Notes: generated by a model from the sequence alone, not told the origin. A stretch of DNA of 8,321 nucleotides from JBBDWZ01 sp050732575 (GCA_050732575.1 JBOHRF010000227.1:1-8321), one strand, 5' to 3'; shown: positions 1-7,545, counted from the stretch's first letter. Made by a program: numbers and translations.

Positions 1-101
1 ATAGGGAACGTTTCCGGTTCGCGCCTGGTGGCCGGACATTTTTCCAATACCTGGTGGGGTTGGGTGTGTTAGTGTGTGCTGGACGTCCATCAGGAGACCT
101 C

Positions 102-566
102 ATGAAAACTCGCGTGCAGGCTGTACCGACCGGATATCACACCATCACACCGTATCTGATGGCACGAGATGCGGCACAATTGCTCGACTTCATCGAGCAG
201 GCGTTTGGCGCGGTGGTAGTAAGGCGCATGGCCCGGCCGGATGGCGCCATTGCGCACGCGGAAGCGCAGATCGGCGATTCCCGGATCATGCTCGCGCAGG
301 GGTCGGAAAAGTGGCCCGCCCGGCCTTGTGCGCTGTACCTCTACGTGGAAGACGTGGACCGGGTCTTCCGACAGGCCGTTGCGGCAGGCGCGCGCCCCGT
401 CATGGAGCCGACCGACATGTATTACGGTGATCGTCACGGCGGGGTCACGGACATGCAAGGCAATGACTGGTGGATCGCCACCCACATCGAAGAAATCAGC
501 GAGGCAGAACTTCTGCGTCGTGATGCCGAATATTGGAAGAGCGCCAGCGCAGCGCCTTCCGCCTGA
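102..566 (+). CDS. VOC-superfamily (PhnB/glyoxalase-like) protein
   Basis: A 154-residue protein with the VOC (vicinal oxygen chelate) fold. The first beta-alpha-beta-beta-beta unit starts at HTITPYLMARDAAQLLDF (residues 13-30), followed by FGA at 35-37 and HAEAQIGDSRIML at about 52-64. The second unit has YVEDVDRVFRQAVAAGA (81-97), then EPTDMYYGDRHGGVTD and GNDWWIATHIEEIS (to 133). This layout and the 'PTDM.(Y/W)GDR' and 'ATH.E' signatures match PhnB-like proteins of unknown substrate, which are not proven glyoxalases. The ATG at 102 is chosen because AGGAG lies at 92-96, 5 nt upstream. The frame is open further upstream (GTG at 54), but that extension has no ribosome site and no family similarity. 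It appears to stand alone: the next gene probably starts 171 bp downstream. Fold assignment is firm; function is unknown. Confidence 0.88.
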   Translation: MKTRVQAVPTGYHTITPYLMARDAAQLLDFIEQAFGAVVVRRMARPDGAIAHAEAQIGDSRIMLAQGSEKWPARPCALYLYVEDVDRVFRQAVAAGARPVMEPTDMYYGDRHGGVTDMQGNDWWIATHIEEISEAELLRRDAEYWKSASAAPSA

Positions 567-737
567 CTGTTGCACGAAAGGCCAATGGCGAATGGGTGGC
601 CCGGTGCCGTAAGCATGGTGAGGCCTGGCGTGCGCTCACACGCGTGCGTGCGGGCGGTGCGCGTCAACCCGGACCGGGAGTACACGTTGCGCGGAGCCAC
701 GGATTCGTATGACATCAAGGGGCCGGAGGGCATACCG

Positions 738-1256
738 GTGCGCGACTGGTGGGTGGTCCTGGTCTGGGGCGTGGTAGCGATCCTGCTCGGTTTGCTCCTG
801 ATCGTACGTCCAGGACTCACCACGCTCGCACTCGTGCGCGTGATGGCGGCCTTCTGGTTGATGGGCGGGTTCTTCGATGTGCTGGGCTCGCTGCTCTACC
901 GGGAAGAAGGCTCGGGCGCACGTATGCTCCTGGGCATCGTCAGCATGCTGGCCGGCGGACTGCTGCTGGCCAACTCACTGATCGGCACCGCCATCCTGGT
1001 CTCGATCCAGTACTACATGCTCGGATTCATTGCGCTCATCTACGGCATCGTGATGATGCTCAAGCAGGGCGCACGCGCACGCTGGTCGTGGGGCCAGTTC
1101 GTGCTGGGCATGCTGCAGGCATTCATTGGCATTATGCTACTCGCCCATCCCACGGTCGGCATTCTCGGTTTCCTCTCCGCGCTCGGCGTACTCATCATGA
1201 TGGGCGGTGTATTGGCCATCCTCTTGTCCTTTCAAGTCAGACGCGCCGCAATGTAA
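738..1256 (+). CDS. HdeD/DUF308-family six-helix membrane protein
   Basis: From GTG 738 the product is 172 residues with six predicted helices at about 4-23, 28-52, 61-80, 82-108, 118-137 and 139-165. They form three helical hairpins, as in HdeD/DUF308 proteins. In E. coli HdeD belongs to the acid-resistance island; homologues elsewhere are uncharacterised inner-membrane proteins. The opening RDWWVVLVWGVVAILLG and the RPGLT motif after helix 1 are typical of the family. GTG 738 is preferred because GGAGGG lies at 725-730, 7 nt upstream, and homologues begin shortly before the WW. The frame is open to TTG 570 and contains ATGs at 585 and 615, which would add 41-56 residues of no recognisable character. 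A weak promoter-like pair (TTGCGC at 687, TATGAC at 708, 15-bp spacer) would fit the short form. The stop codon TAA is itself part of the first GTAAG unit of the following repeat array. Confidence 0.82.
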   Translation: MRDWWVVLVWGVVAILLGLLLIVRPGLTTLALVRVMAAFWLMGGFFDVLGSLLYREEGSGARMLLGIVSMLAGGLLLANSLIGTAILVSIQYYMLGFIALIYGIVMMLKQGARARWSWGQFVLGMLQAFIGIMLLAHPTVGILGFLSALGVLIMMGGVLAILLSFQVRRAAM

Positions 1257-1416
1257 GAAAACCCGTAAGGAGAACCGTAAGAAAAAGCGTAAGATACCGG
1301 GCGGCAGCTTCGTGAGAGCGGGGGCACCTCCGGTTCTTTTGCTTACGATCTTTCTTCCGGTTCTTCTTACGTTTTACCTTACGTTTTACCTTACCGTTTT
1401 TCTTACGGGTTTTCTC
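1253..1416. repeat. 12-bp-period GTAAG array forming a long inverted repeat
   Basis: GTAAG occurs at 1253, 1265, 1277 and 1289, exactly 12 bp apart. Its complement CTTAC occurs at 1342, 1366, 1378, 1390 and 1402, with a degenerate CTTCC at 1354, again exactly 12 bp apart. The unit is roughly GTAAGRNAAAMC, far more A-rich than the surrounding genes. The two arms are inverted. Positions 1256-1269 pair perfectly with 1402-1415 (14 bp), and pairing continues to 1293/1378, giving about 38 positions with four mismatches and three G-T pairs. The loop (1294-1377) contains the remaining CTTAC units and a GC-rich core. The array begins inside the stop codon of the upstream gene and ends 3 nt before the downstream ATG. 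It is not a classical terminator (no terminal T-run after a GC stem), nor a CRISPR array (unit too short, no spacers). Function unknown. Confidence 0.9.
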
Positions 1417-1418
1417 AA

Positions 1419-2645
1419 ATGCACATGCCGCGTGCCCTGTTAGCTATCGCCATCGTGTTGAGCACGATGCCATCATGTACGCGTGAGGTCGATGGCCCGC
1501 CGGGGTACGTCACGCGCGACAGTGCCGGCATCACCATTGTCGAAAACGATCACACGCGTCCGCTTTGGCGAATGGAGGAAGCGTGGCGCATTGCGCCAGC
1601 GCCGCTGATGCAGATTGGCTCCGTGGAGGACGATTCGGCGTACGTGTTGCACCGCCCCTGGCACGCACGGCGGCTGAGCCATGGACCTATTGCCGTCGTG
1701 AACAATGGAACGGCGCAGATCAGGCTGTTTGATGCAAACGGACGTCACGTGCGGAGCCTGGGGCGGCGCGGTGACGGGCCCGGTGAGTTCCGCGATCCGT
1801 GGAAGGTGCACGAGCTGCCTGGCGATTCACTGCTCGTGATCGATCTGTATGGCCCCATTTCCATTTTCCGACCCGACGGTGAGTTCGTGCGCAGGTTTCG
1901 GCTGGCACGACCCAACGAAGCGTTCGGCCATGGACCCGAGCCGGTGGACCAGTTCGGTGATGGCACGCTCCTGTTCCGCAGACAATTTGGTGAGGAACCC
2001 AACTGGCGCGGCGTGCGCCGCAATCGCATCACCATGGTTCGTCACGGATTGGACGGCGAGGTGCGCGGATCCCTGGGCGAATTCGACGATCAGACCGTGT
2101 TGTACAATGCGAATGGATTCTACAGGTTCGGCGCCTGGGCCAAGGAAGCGTCAGCCGACTCGAGCATGTGGTACGGTCCGGGCGATCGATTCGAGTTGCG
2201 CGAGATCGCGCTCGATGGCCGGCTAAAGCGATTGATCCGGCTCGATCGGCCGAACCGTCCCGTCACCGAGCGGGACCGGAACCTCTCACGCGATAGTGCG
2301 CTGGCTCGCTACCGCGGCACGCGCCAGGAAGCCGCGTACAACCAGATGCTGGCCAACACGCAGTACGCCGCGGCATTCCCCGCACACTTCGAGCTGATGG
2401 TGGATGCGCTTGGCAACCTGTGGGTGCAGGACTACCAGCAATTTCAGCTGCGCATTCCGCGCCTGTGGTCTGTATTCGACTCCGCGGGTCGTTTCCTGGG
2501 CGATGTCGAAATGCCGGGCGGCTTTCGTCTCTATCAGATCGGCGCCGACTTCGTGCTGGGCCGCTGGCAAGACGACCTCGATGTCGAGTACATTCGCGTG
2601 CATCGCATCGAGAAGCCAGCGCCGCGCGCCGCGGCCCGGGATTGA
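1419..2645 (+). CDS. 6-bladed beta-propeller secreted protein, probable lipoprotein
   Basis: A 408-residue protein with an N-terminal export signal (MHMPRALLAIAIVLSTMPSC). Cys20 is the likely lipidated residue, though the lipobox (M-P-S-C) is poor, so simple cleavage or anchoring is possible. RDSAGITIVEN (33-43) is the typical opening of the 6-bladed beta-propeller family abundant in Gemmatimonadota. NHL-like blades follow: IRLFDANGRHVRSLGRRGDGPGEF (101-124), SILFRP-like 'ISIFRPDGEFVRRF' (147-160), 'MVRHGLDGEVRGSLG' (206-220), 'LGNLWVQDY' (331-339) and 'WSVFDSAGRFLGDVEMP' (350-366). No catalytic motif is visible; the role is probably binding in the periplasm or at the cell surface. There is no Shine-Dalgarno sequence before ATG 1419 or the second ATG at 1425, and the long repeat hairpin ends 3 nt upstream. 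Both are unusual and suggest control at the level of translation, or a leaderless transcript. Confidence 0.88.
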   Translation: MHMPRALLAIAIVLSTMPSCTREVDGPPGYVTRDSAGITIVENDHTRPLWRMEEAWRIAPAPLMQIGSVEDDSAYVLHRPWHARRLSHGPIAVVNNGTAQIRLFDANGRHVRSLGRRGDGPGEFRDPWKVHELPGDSLLVIDLYGPISIFRPDGEFVRRFRLARPNEAFGHGPEPVDQFGDGTLLFRRQFGEEPNWRGVRRNRITMVRHGLDGEVRGSLGEFDDQTVLYNANGFYRFGAWAKEASADSSMWYGPGDRFELREIALDGRLKRLIRLDRPNRPVTERDRNLSRDSALARYRGTRQEAAYNQMLANTQYAAAFPAHFELMVDALGNLWVQDYQQFQLRIPRLWSVFDSAGRFLGDVEMPGGFRLYQIGADFVLGRWQDDLDVEYIRVHRIEKPAPRAAARD

Positions 2646-2679
2646 GTTCGGTCTGTCGCAGAAACCACGCATAGCCCGG

Positions 2680-3168
2680 TTGCTGATTCGCCTGAAGAAA
2701 GGCAAGGATGGTCCGCATTCGCTGGTCTGTACCCGTGCCGATGGCACGATGACCATGCAGCGCCAACCCAAAGAGTTCTTCCCCTTCCACGATCTCACGC
2801 ACTACGCGGTGGAATCCGTGCTCGACTATCGGCGCGGGTTTTATGGGCTGGTGGCGTTGGGCTGGGATCTCTCGGACTTTGGCGCACCCTGGCCGCGCGG
2901 CAAATTGCCGGTCGACCTTGATCCGTCTGAATTGATCGTGGGCCAACTCGACCTGGAGCGCGCAACCGGTGAACGGCGCGCGGCGGCCGAGCTCAACGCA
3001 CACGTGGCCGGCTGGTTCGCGCAGAATGCGCCGGACGCAAAGCTGCCGGCCGGCGTTTCGGATGACCAGCTGGCCCGCATTCGTCAGACCGTGGCCGTTC
3101 TGCACGAGCAATGGCGGGAAACGCGGGCCGGTGAAACGCTGGAACTCGTAATGTTCGACCAGGCCTGA
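2680..3168 (+). CDS. Uncharacterised HDLTHY-motif protein, upstream partner of recQ
   Basis: About 162 residues with no domain I can name. The N-terminus (LIRLKKGKDGPHSLVCTRADGT, residues 2-23) looks like a short beta-rich segment. It is followed by FFPFHDLTHYAVESVLDYRRGFYGLVALGWDL (33-64), where HDLTHY is the clear conserved-looking core. I recall similar short 'HDLTHY' hypothetical proteins in other environmental bacteria, without known function. The C-terminal half (85-150) is mostly amphipathic helix. The two motif histidines (37 and 41) with Asp38 could bind metal, but that is inference. The start is uncertain. TTG 2680 fits the expected N-terminus but lacks a clear ribosome site; CTG 2653 and ATT 2641 are alternatives and ATG 2749 would remove the N-terminal segment. 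It starts 34 bp after the propeller gene, and its TGA (3166-3168) directly abuts the recQ ATG, so the two are probably translated together. Confidence 0.78.
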   Translation: MLIRLKKGKDGPHSLVCTRADGTMTMQRQPKEFFPFHDLTHYAVESVLDYRRGFYGLVALGWDLSDFGAPWPRGKLPVDLDPSELIVGQLDLERATGERRAAAELNAHVAGWFAQNAPDAKLPAGVSDDQLARIRQTVAVLHEQWRETRAGETLELVMFDQA

Positions 3169-4689
<1,521 letters not shown>

Positions 4690-4733
4690 GCCGGGCGAGC
4701 GAACTTCAAAAGCTTTCCATCGCCCCCCAGATT

Positions 4734-4762
4734 TGCCGCCGGCGAACCTCACGCCGGCAGCA
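4734..4762 (+). terminator. GC-rich hairpin downstream of recQ, possible terminator
   Basis: Arms 4734-4744 (TGCCGCCGGCG) and 4752-4762 (CGCCGGCAGCA) pair over 10 of 11 positions around a 7-nt loop, 45 bp after the recQ stop. No T-run follows, so it is not a canonical intrinsic terminator. It could stop or stabilise the recQ transcript. Confidence 0.4.
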
Positions 4763-4793
4763 TTGAGCAGCTGGTCTCGATAAGTAGGAGCCT

Positions 4794-4867
4794 CTCACGT
4801 TCTCCTTCACGCTTTCGTTTTCGTTCACGGTTGTTCACGGCCGTGAACGAGAGCGAGAACGAGAACG
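4794..4867. repeat. Hexamer-period inverted repeat with central 16-bp palindrome
   Basis: The left arm consists of six in-phase hexamers from 4794 (CTCACG, TTCTCC, TTCACG, CTTTCG, TTTTCG, TTCACG). The right arm has four from 4842 (CGTGAA, CGAGAG, CGAGAA, CGAGAA, then CG), which are the complementary pattern. At the centre, GTTCACGGCCGTGAAC (4833-4848) is a perfect 16-bp palindrome, and an extra direct copy of GTTCACGG lies at 4823-4830. Because of the 6-bp period the arms can pair in several registers. It lies in the 242-bp gap between recQ and the VOC gene, so it could be a transcript hairpin, an operator, or a slippage-prone repeat. It does not resemble a known mobile element. Confidence 0.8.
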
Positions 4868-4886
4868 TTGTTAAAGGATCGCAGCG

Positions 4887-4923
4887 CCCTTGCGTAAGGG
4901 AAGTACAGATCCCTTACCAGGAG
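4887..4923 (+). promoter_or_regulatory. Two mutually exclusive hairpins before a ribosome site
   Basis: CCCTT (4887-4891) can pair with AAGGG (4896-4900) across a 4-nt loop. Alternatively GTAAGGG (4894-4900) pairs perfectly with CCCTTAC (4911-4917) across a 10-nt loop. The two use the same AAGGG segment. The second ends one base before the ribosome site AGGAG (4919-4923), which serves ATG 4932. This geometry resembles a small switch, but both stems are short and no ligand or leader peptide is evident. Confidence 0.35.
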
Positions 4924-4931
4924 CACCAACC

Positions 4932-5300
4932 ATGTCCCGCGTGATTCACTTCGAAGTACCTGCCGATGACACAGCCCGCGCCCGCGCTTTCTACGAACGT
5001 GTATTTGGCTGGCGGTTCCAGCAGTGGGAAGGACCGATGGAGTACTGGATGGCCAGTACGGGCGCGGATGGCCAGCCCGGCATCGATGGCGCACTGGCGC
5101 CGCGGCAACAGCCCGGTCAGGGCACAGTCAACATCGTGGGTGTGTTGTCCGTTGATGAAACGGTCAAGGCAGTGGAGGGAGCAGGTGGGCAAACAGTGTT
5201 GCCCAAGATGGCCGTGCCGGGAGTCGGCTGGGTGGCCTATTTCCTGGATACCGAACAGAACACGTTCGGCGTGATGCAGGCCGATCCGGCGGCGCAGTAG
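4932..5300 (+). CDS. VOC-superfamily protein, glyoxalase/bleomycin-resistance type
   Basis: A 122-residue protein with two VOC modules. The first is VIHFEVPADDTARARAFYERVFGWRFQQWEGPMEYW (4-39). The second is TVNIVGVLSVDETVKAVEGAGGQTVLPKMAVPGVGWVAYFLDTEQNTFGVMQ (65-116). The pattern 'HFE.PADD..RA..FY..VFGW' and the ending 'D(T).. N.FG.MQ' are characteristic of a widespread, functionally undefined VOC subgroup. Glutamine replaces the glutamate often found at the last metal position of true glyoxalases, and His6 is the likely first ligand position. ATG 4932 has a good ribosome site (AGGAG 4919-4923, 8-nt spacing). The frame extends a few codons upstream to a TTG at 4890 with no support. The stop (5298-5300) overlaps a possible GTG start of the sigma factor gene, suggesting co-transcription with the sigma factor and kinase. 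Substrate cannot be predicted. Confidence 0.92.
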   Translation: MSRVIHFEVPADDTARARAFYERVFGWRFQQWEGPMEYWMASTGADGQPGIDGALAPRQQPGQGTVNIVGVLSVDETVKAVEGAGGQTVLPKMAVPGVGWVAYFLDTEQNTFGVMQADPAAQ

Positions 5301-5380
5301 TGGCGCTGGCGAGTGCAGCGCCTGTGCAGCGCTACTGGCTGCATGGGCAGGCGCGTGCTACTCTGGCGGGACCACCAGCG

Positions 5381-6112
5381 TTGTCCCGATTGACGATTGC
5401 ACCGTTTCCACCGACCCGCTGCTCCGTACTCGAGCGGCTCAATCGCAGCGATGAAGCCGAGCGCCGCGCTGCGTTCGACGTACTGGTGCATGCGTACTGG
5501 CAGCCCATTTATGCGTACCTGCGCTTGCACTGGGGTGTCAGCGCCGACGGTGCCCAGGACATGACGCAGGCGTTTCTGGCTGCCGCCTGGCAAAAGGATT
5601 TCTTTGTCGGCTACGATGCTTCCCGCGCGCGCTTCCGTACGTTCCTGCGCGTGTGTCTCGATCGGTTCCTGAACAACCAGCGCAAAATCGAGCGGGCACA
5701 AAAGCGCGGTGGTCAAATCGCGTTGGTACCGCTCGACTTTGCCGCGGCCGAAGGTTCGCTGGACACAACGGAAACGGCCACCACGTTGGATGTCGATGCG
5801 CTGTTTCGTCAGGAGTTCCTGCGCGCACTCTTTGCGCGCGTGCTGGCGCGCTTGCAGGCCGAGCTGAGCGGCCGGGGACGCGAAGCCGTCTACCGCGTGT
5901 TCGAGCGCTACGACCTGGTGGATCCGGGCACACGCACCTACGCCGATCTGGCAACAGAAATGAACCTGCCGGTTACGCAAGTGACCAATCACCTGCATGC
6001 CGCTCGCCGTCGCTTTCGCGAGCTGGTGCTGCAGGAGCTGCGCAGCATGTCCGACAATGAGCAGGAGTATCAGGCGGACGTGCAGGAGCTGCTGGGCGTG
6101 GAAGTGCCATGA
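5381..6112 (+). CDS. Kinase-associated ECF-like RNA polymerase sigma factor
   Basis: A sigma-70-family regulator of the ECF-like type usually encoded beside Ser/Thr kinases. Numbering from GTG 5300 (270 residues): the conserved start APFPPTR (34-40, usually FPxTRWS), sigma region 2 in AFDVLVHAYWQPIYAYLR...DMTQAFLAAAWQKDFF (58-102), FRTFLRVCLDRFLNNQRKIERAQKRGG (112-138), a central acidic linker with PLDF (144-147), and a region 4 helix-turn-helix in YADLATEMNLPVTQVTNHLHAARRRFRELV (214-243). TTG 5381 (243 residues) is chosen because family members begin just before the FPxTR motif. TTG 5390 and GTG 5300, which overlaps the VOC stop, are alternatives, and none has a strong ribosome site. Cys replaces the usual Trp after the TR. 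The stop overlaps the kinase start as ATGA, so the two proteins are probably made in step. The kinase may control the sigma factor by phosphorylation; this is inference. Confidence 0.88.
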   Translation: MSRLTIAPFPPTRCSVLERLNRSDEAERRAAFDVLVHAYWQPIYAYLRLHWGVSADGAQDMTQAFLAAAWQKDFFVGYDASRARFRTFLRVCLDRFLNNQRKIERAQKRGGQIALVPLDFAAAEGSLDTTETATTLDVDALFRQEFLRALFARVLARLQAELSGRGREAVYRVFERYDLVDPGTRTYADLATEMNLPVTQVTNHLHAARRRFRELVLQELRSMSDNEQEYQADVQELLGVEVP

Positions 6113-7101
6113 CACGAGTATCCAATCCGGTACTGCGCCGGCTCACCGAAGTGGCGGCCATGCCTGACCTGCCGGGCGGGCGATACACGCTGCAGGAGCA
6201 GCTCGGTGAAGGTGGCATGGGTGCGGTCTACAGCGGCTACGACGAATCTCTCGATCGTGAAGTTGCGGTCAAAGTTGCGCACGCACACACCAATGGCGCG
6301 CTGGCCGAGCGGTTGCGCGCTGAAGCACGCGTGCTGGCGCGGCTCGAACACCCGGGCATCGTGCCCGTGCACGACGTTGGACTGCTGCCCGATGGCCGGC
6401 TCTTCTATGTCATGAAGCGCGTGCGCGGACACACGCTGACGGAATGGTTGCGCGAAGTACTGGACTTGAATCGCCGGCTCACCGTGTTCGAGCGCATCTG
6501 TGAAGCCGTCGCATTTGCACACGAGCAGGGCATCGTGCACCGCGACCTGAAGCCCGACAACATCATGGTGGGCGCGTTCGGCGAGGTGTTGGTGCTGGAC
6601 TGGGGAGTGGCGAAACTTCTGTCTGAGATGGCAGCGCCGCAGCGCACTATCAATGCGAACGCAGTCCGCACTGGGGACACCCTGGCCGGAACCGTGCTGG
6701 GCACGCCGGGTTTCATGGCGCCAGAGCAGGCTCAGGGCCGACCGGTGGATCGGCGCGCCGATGTGTTCGCGCTGGGCGCCATACTTTACCAACTGCTGTT
6801 GGATCAACCACCTGCCGAAGACGGACTGCCCGCGGCGGAACTGCAGAAGCGACGAGAGCTACCCAAGCGCTTGCGCGCCGTCTGCGCAAAAGCATTGGCC
6901 CCGGCGATCGATGCACGTTACCCGGATGCCAGCACGCTGGCCGAGGAGATCGCACGTTATCGTGCCGGTCGTTCCGTGCTGGCGTATCGCGAGACTGCGT
7001 TCGACAAGATCGAACGAACGCTGCTGCTTTATCGAACGCCGATCCTGCTCGTGCTTGCGTACCTGCTGATGCGCGTGTTGATCGCGCTGTTTGCACGGTA
7101 G
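6109..7101 (+). CDS. Tail-anchored Hanks-type Ser/Thr protein kinase
   Basis: A 330-residue PknB-like kinase with all essential motifs: glycine loop GEGGMGAVY (33-41), ATP lysine K55 in VAVKV, helix-C glutamate (E72), catalytic loop HRDLKPDN (144-151), DWG (164-166) in place of DFG, activation segment ending GTPGFMAPEQ (198-207), and D218 in ADVFALG. DWG is a variant I recall from kinases of this class and does not imply inactivity. Thr/Ser candidates for autophosphorylation lie at 180-195. After the kinase domain, a basic stretch (282-307) leads into one hydrophobic helix (308-328) that ends two residues before the C-terminus. The protein is therefore a tail-anchored membrane kinase without PASTA, WD40, TPR or any other sensor domain. 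The ATG at 6109 overlaps the sigma factor stop (ATGA). The sigma factor is the obvious candidate substrate or partner. Confidence 0.95.
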   Translation: MTRVSNPVLRRLTEVAAMPDLPGGRYTLQEQLGEGGMGAVYSGYDESLDREVAVKVAHAHTNGALAERLRAEARVLARLEHPGIVPVHDVGLLPDGRLFYVMKRVRGHTLTEWLREVLDLNRRLTVFERICEAVAFAHEQGIVHRDLKPDNIMVGAFGEVLVLDWGVAKLLSEMAAPQRTINANAVRTGDTLAGTVLGTPGFMAPEQAQGRPVDRRADVFALGAILYQLLLDQPPAEDGLPAAELQKRRELPKRLRAVCAKALAPAIDARYPDASTLAEEIARYRAGRSVLAYRETAFDKIERTLLLYRTPILLVLAYLLMRVLIALFAR

Positions 7102-7121
7102 GGCGACGGCGAGGGCGAGGA
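7102..7121. repeat. Short CGAGRR-type hexamer repeat after kinase stop
   Basis: Directly after the TAG of the kinase gene lie three in-phase hexamers: GGCGAC, GGCGAG, GGCGAG (7102-7119). Read in shifted phase they are CGACGG, CGAGGG and CGAGGA, resembling the CGAGAG/CGAGAA units of the repeat at 4842-4867. There is no inverted arm here. It may be a minimal or eroded member of the same type, or chance purine-rich sequence. Confidence 0.45.
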
Positions 7122-7191
7122 TTAAAGGAGTCCGTGCGCAATTGCCAATGGTAAGGTGTGACGATGCACAATTCTTCAAATGGAGCCTCGT

Positions 7192-7545
7192 ATGAAAAAG
7201 CCGGTGCTGGGTATGGTGCTGGGTGGAGGGCTGGGGATCTTCGATGGGTTGTCTGCGCTGATCTCCGCGCCTGAACTTGCGCCCGGAATCGTGGGCATCG
7301 TGATCGGCTCCACGATCAAGGGCATCCTGGTGGGCGTGATCGCGGGTTGGTTTGCTCGCAAAGTGGACTCGCTGCCTGCGGGGATCGCGGTGGGACTGCT
7401 GGTGGGAGCAGCGCTGGCTTATGCCGTGGCCGCTATGCAGGGGCAGTACTACCTGGAGATCATGTTGCCCGGCAGCATCCTGGGTGTCATTGTCGGGTAC
7501 GCAACGCAGCGTTACGGTGGGCGCGCGGTGCTGGCGCGGGCATGA
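7192..7545 (+). CDS. Small glycine-rich four-helix membrane protein
   Basis: A 117-residue hydrophobic protein I cannot assign to a named family. Likely membrane helices lie at about 5-22, 33-54, 61-83 and 88-104. They are rich in glycine (GGGLGIFDGLSALIS, GIVGIVIGSTIKGILVGVIAGWFARKV, AGIAVGLLVGAALAYAVAAM, LPGSILGVIVGYATQRYGG). The repeated small-residue pattern allows tight helix packing, but no transport or catalytic signature is seen. ATG 7192 is chosen over ATG 7180 because GGAG lies at 7182-7185, 6 nt upstream, whereas nothing resembling a ribosome site precedes 7180. It lies 90 bp after the kinase gene and 34 bp before the next gene. The stop TGA sits within ATGA (7542-7545), which opens a 13-codon mini-frame in the following repeat. 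Orthologues with a similar 'FDGLSALISAPE' opening probably exist in related soil bacteria (recollection, unchecked). Confidence 0.82.
   Translation: MKKPVLGMVLGGGLGIFDGLSALISAPELAPGIVGIVIGSTIKGILVGVIAGWFARKVDSLPAGIAVGLLVGAALAYAVAAMQGQYYLEIMLPGSILGVIVGYATQRYGGRAVLARA

Noticed and set aside
1..39. A possible divergent gene start on the - strand (ATG at 39 reading MSGHQARTGNVPY to the edge).
   Set aside because: Only 13 codons are visible, the upstream ribosome site is weak, and nothing identifies a family.
570..737. N-terminal extension of the HdeD-like gene from TTG 570 or ATG 585.
   Set aside because: GTG 738 has a strong GGAGGG at 7-nt spacing and gives the family-typical N-terminus. The extension has no recognisable domain, though it cannot be excluded.
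1253..1416. Regular repeats considered as a CRISPR array or a transposon end.
   Set aside because: Units are 12 bp with no unique spacers and no cas genes, and there is no transposase, target duplication or terminal structure of a known insertion sequence.
1207..1443. A 78-codon open frame with a C-terminal half of repeated hydrophobic and basic residues.
   Set aside because: Its second half is simply translation of the 12-bp repeat array on both arms, and its first half overlaps the HdeD-like gene out of frame. No ribosome site or family similarity.
5237..6115. A 292-codon open frame on the - strand.
   Set aside because: Antisense to the VOC and sigma factor genes, which have clear family motifs. 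The - strand product is rich in His, Gln and Arg with no recognisable domain.
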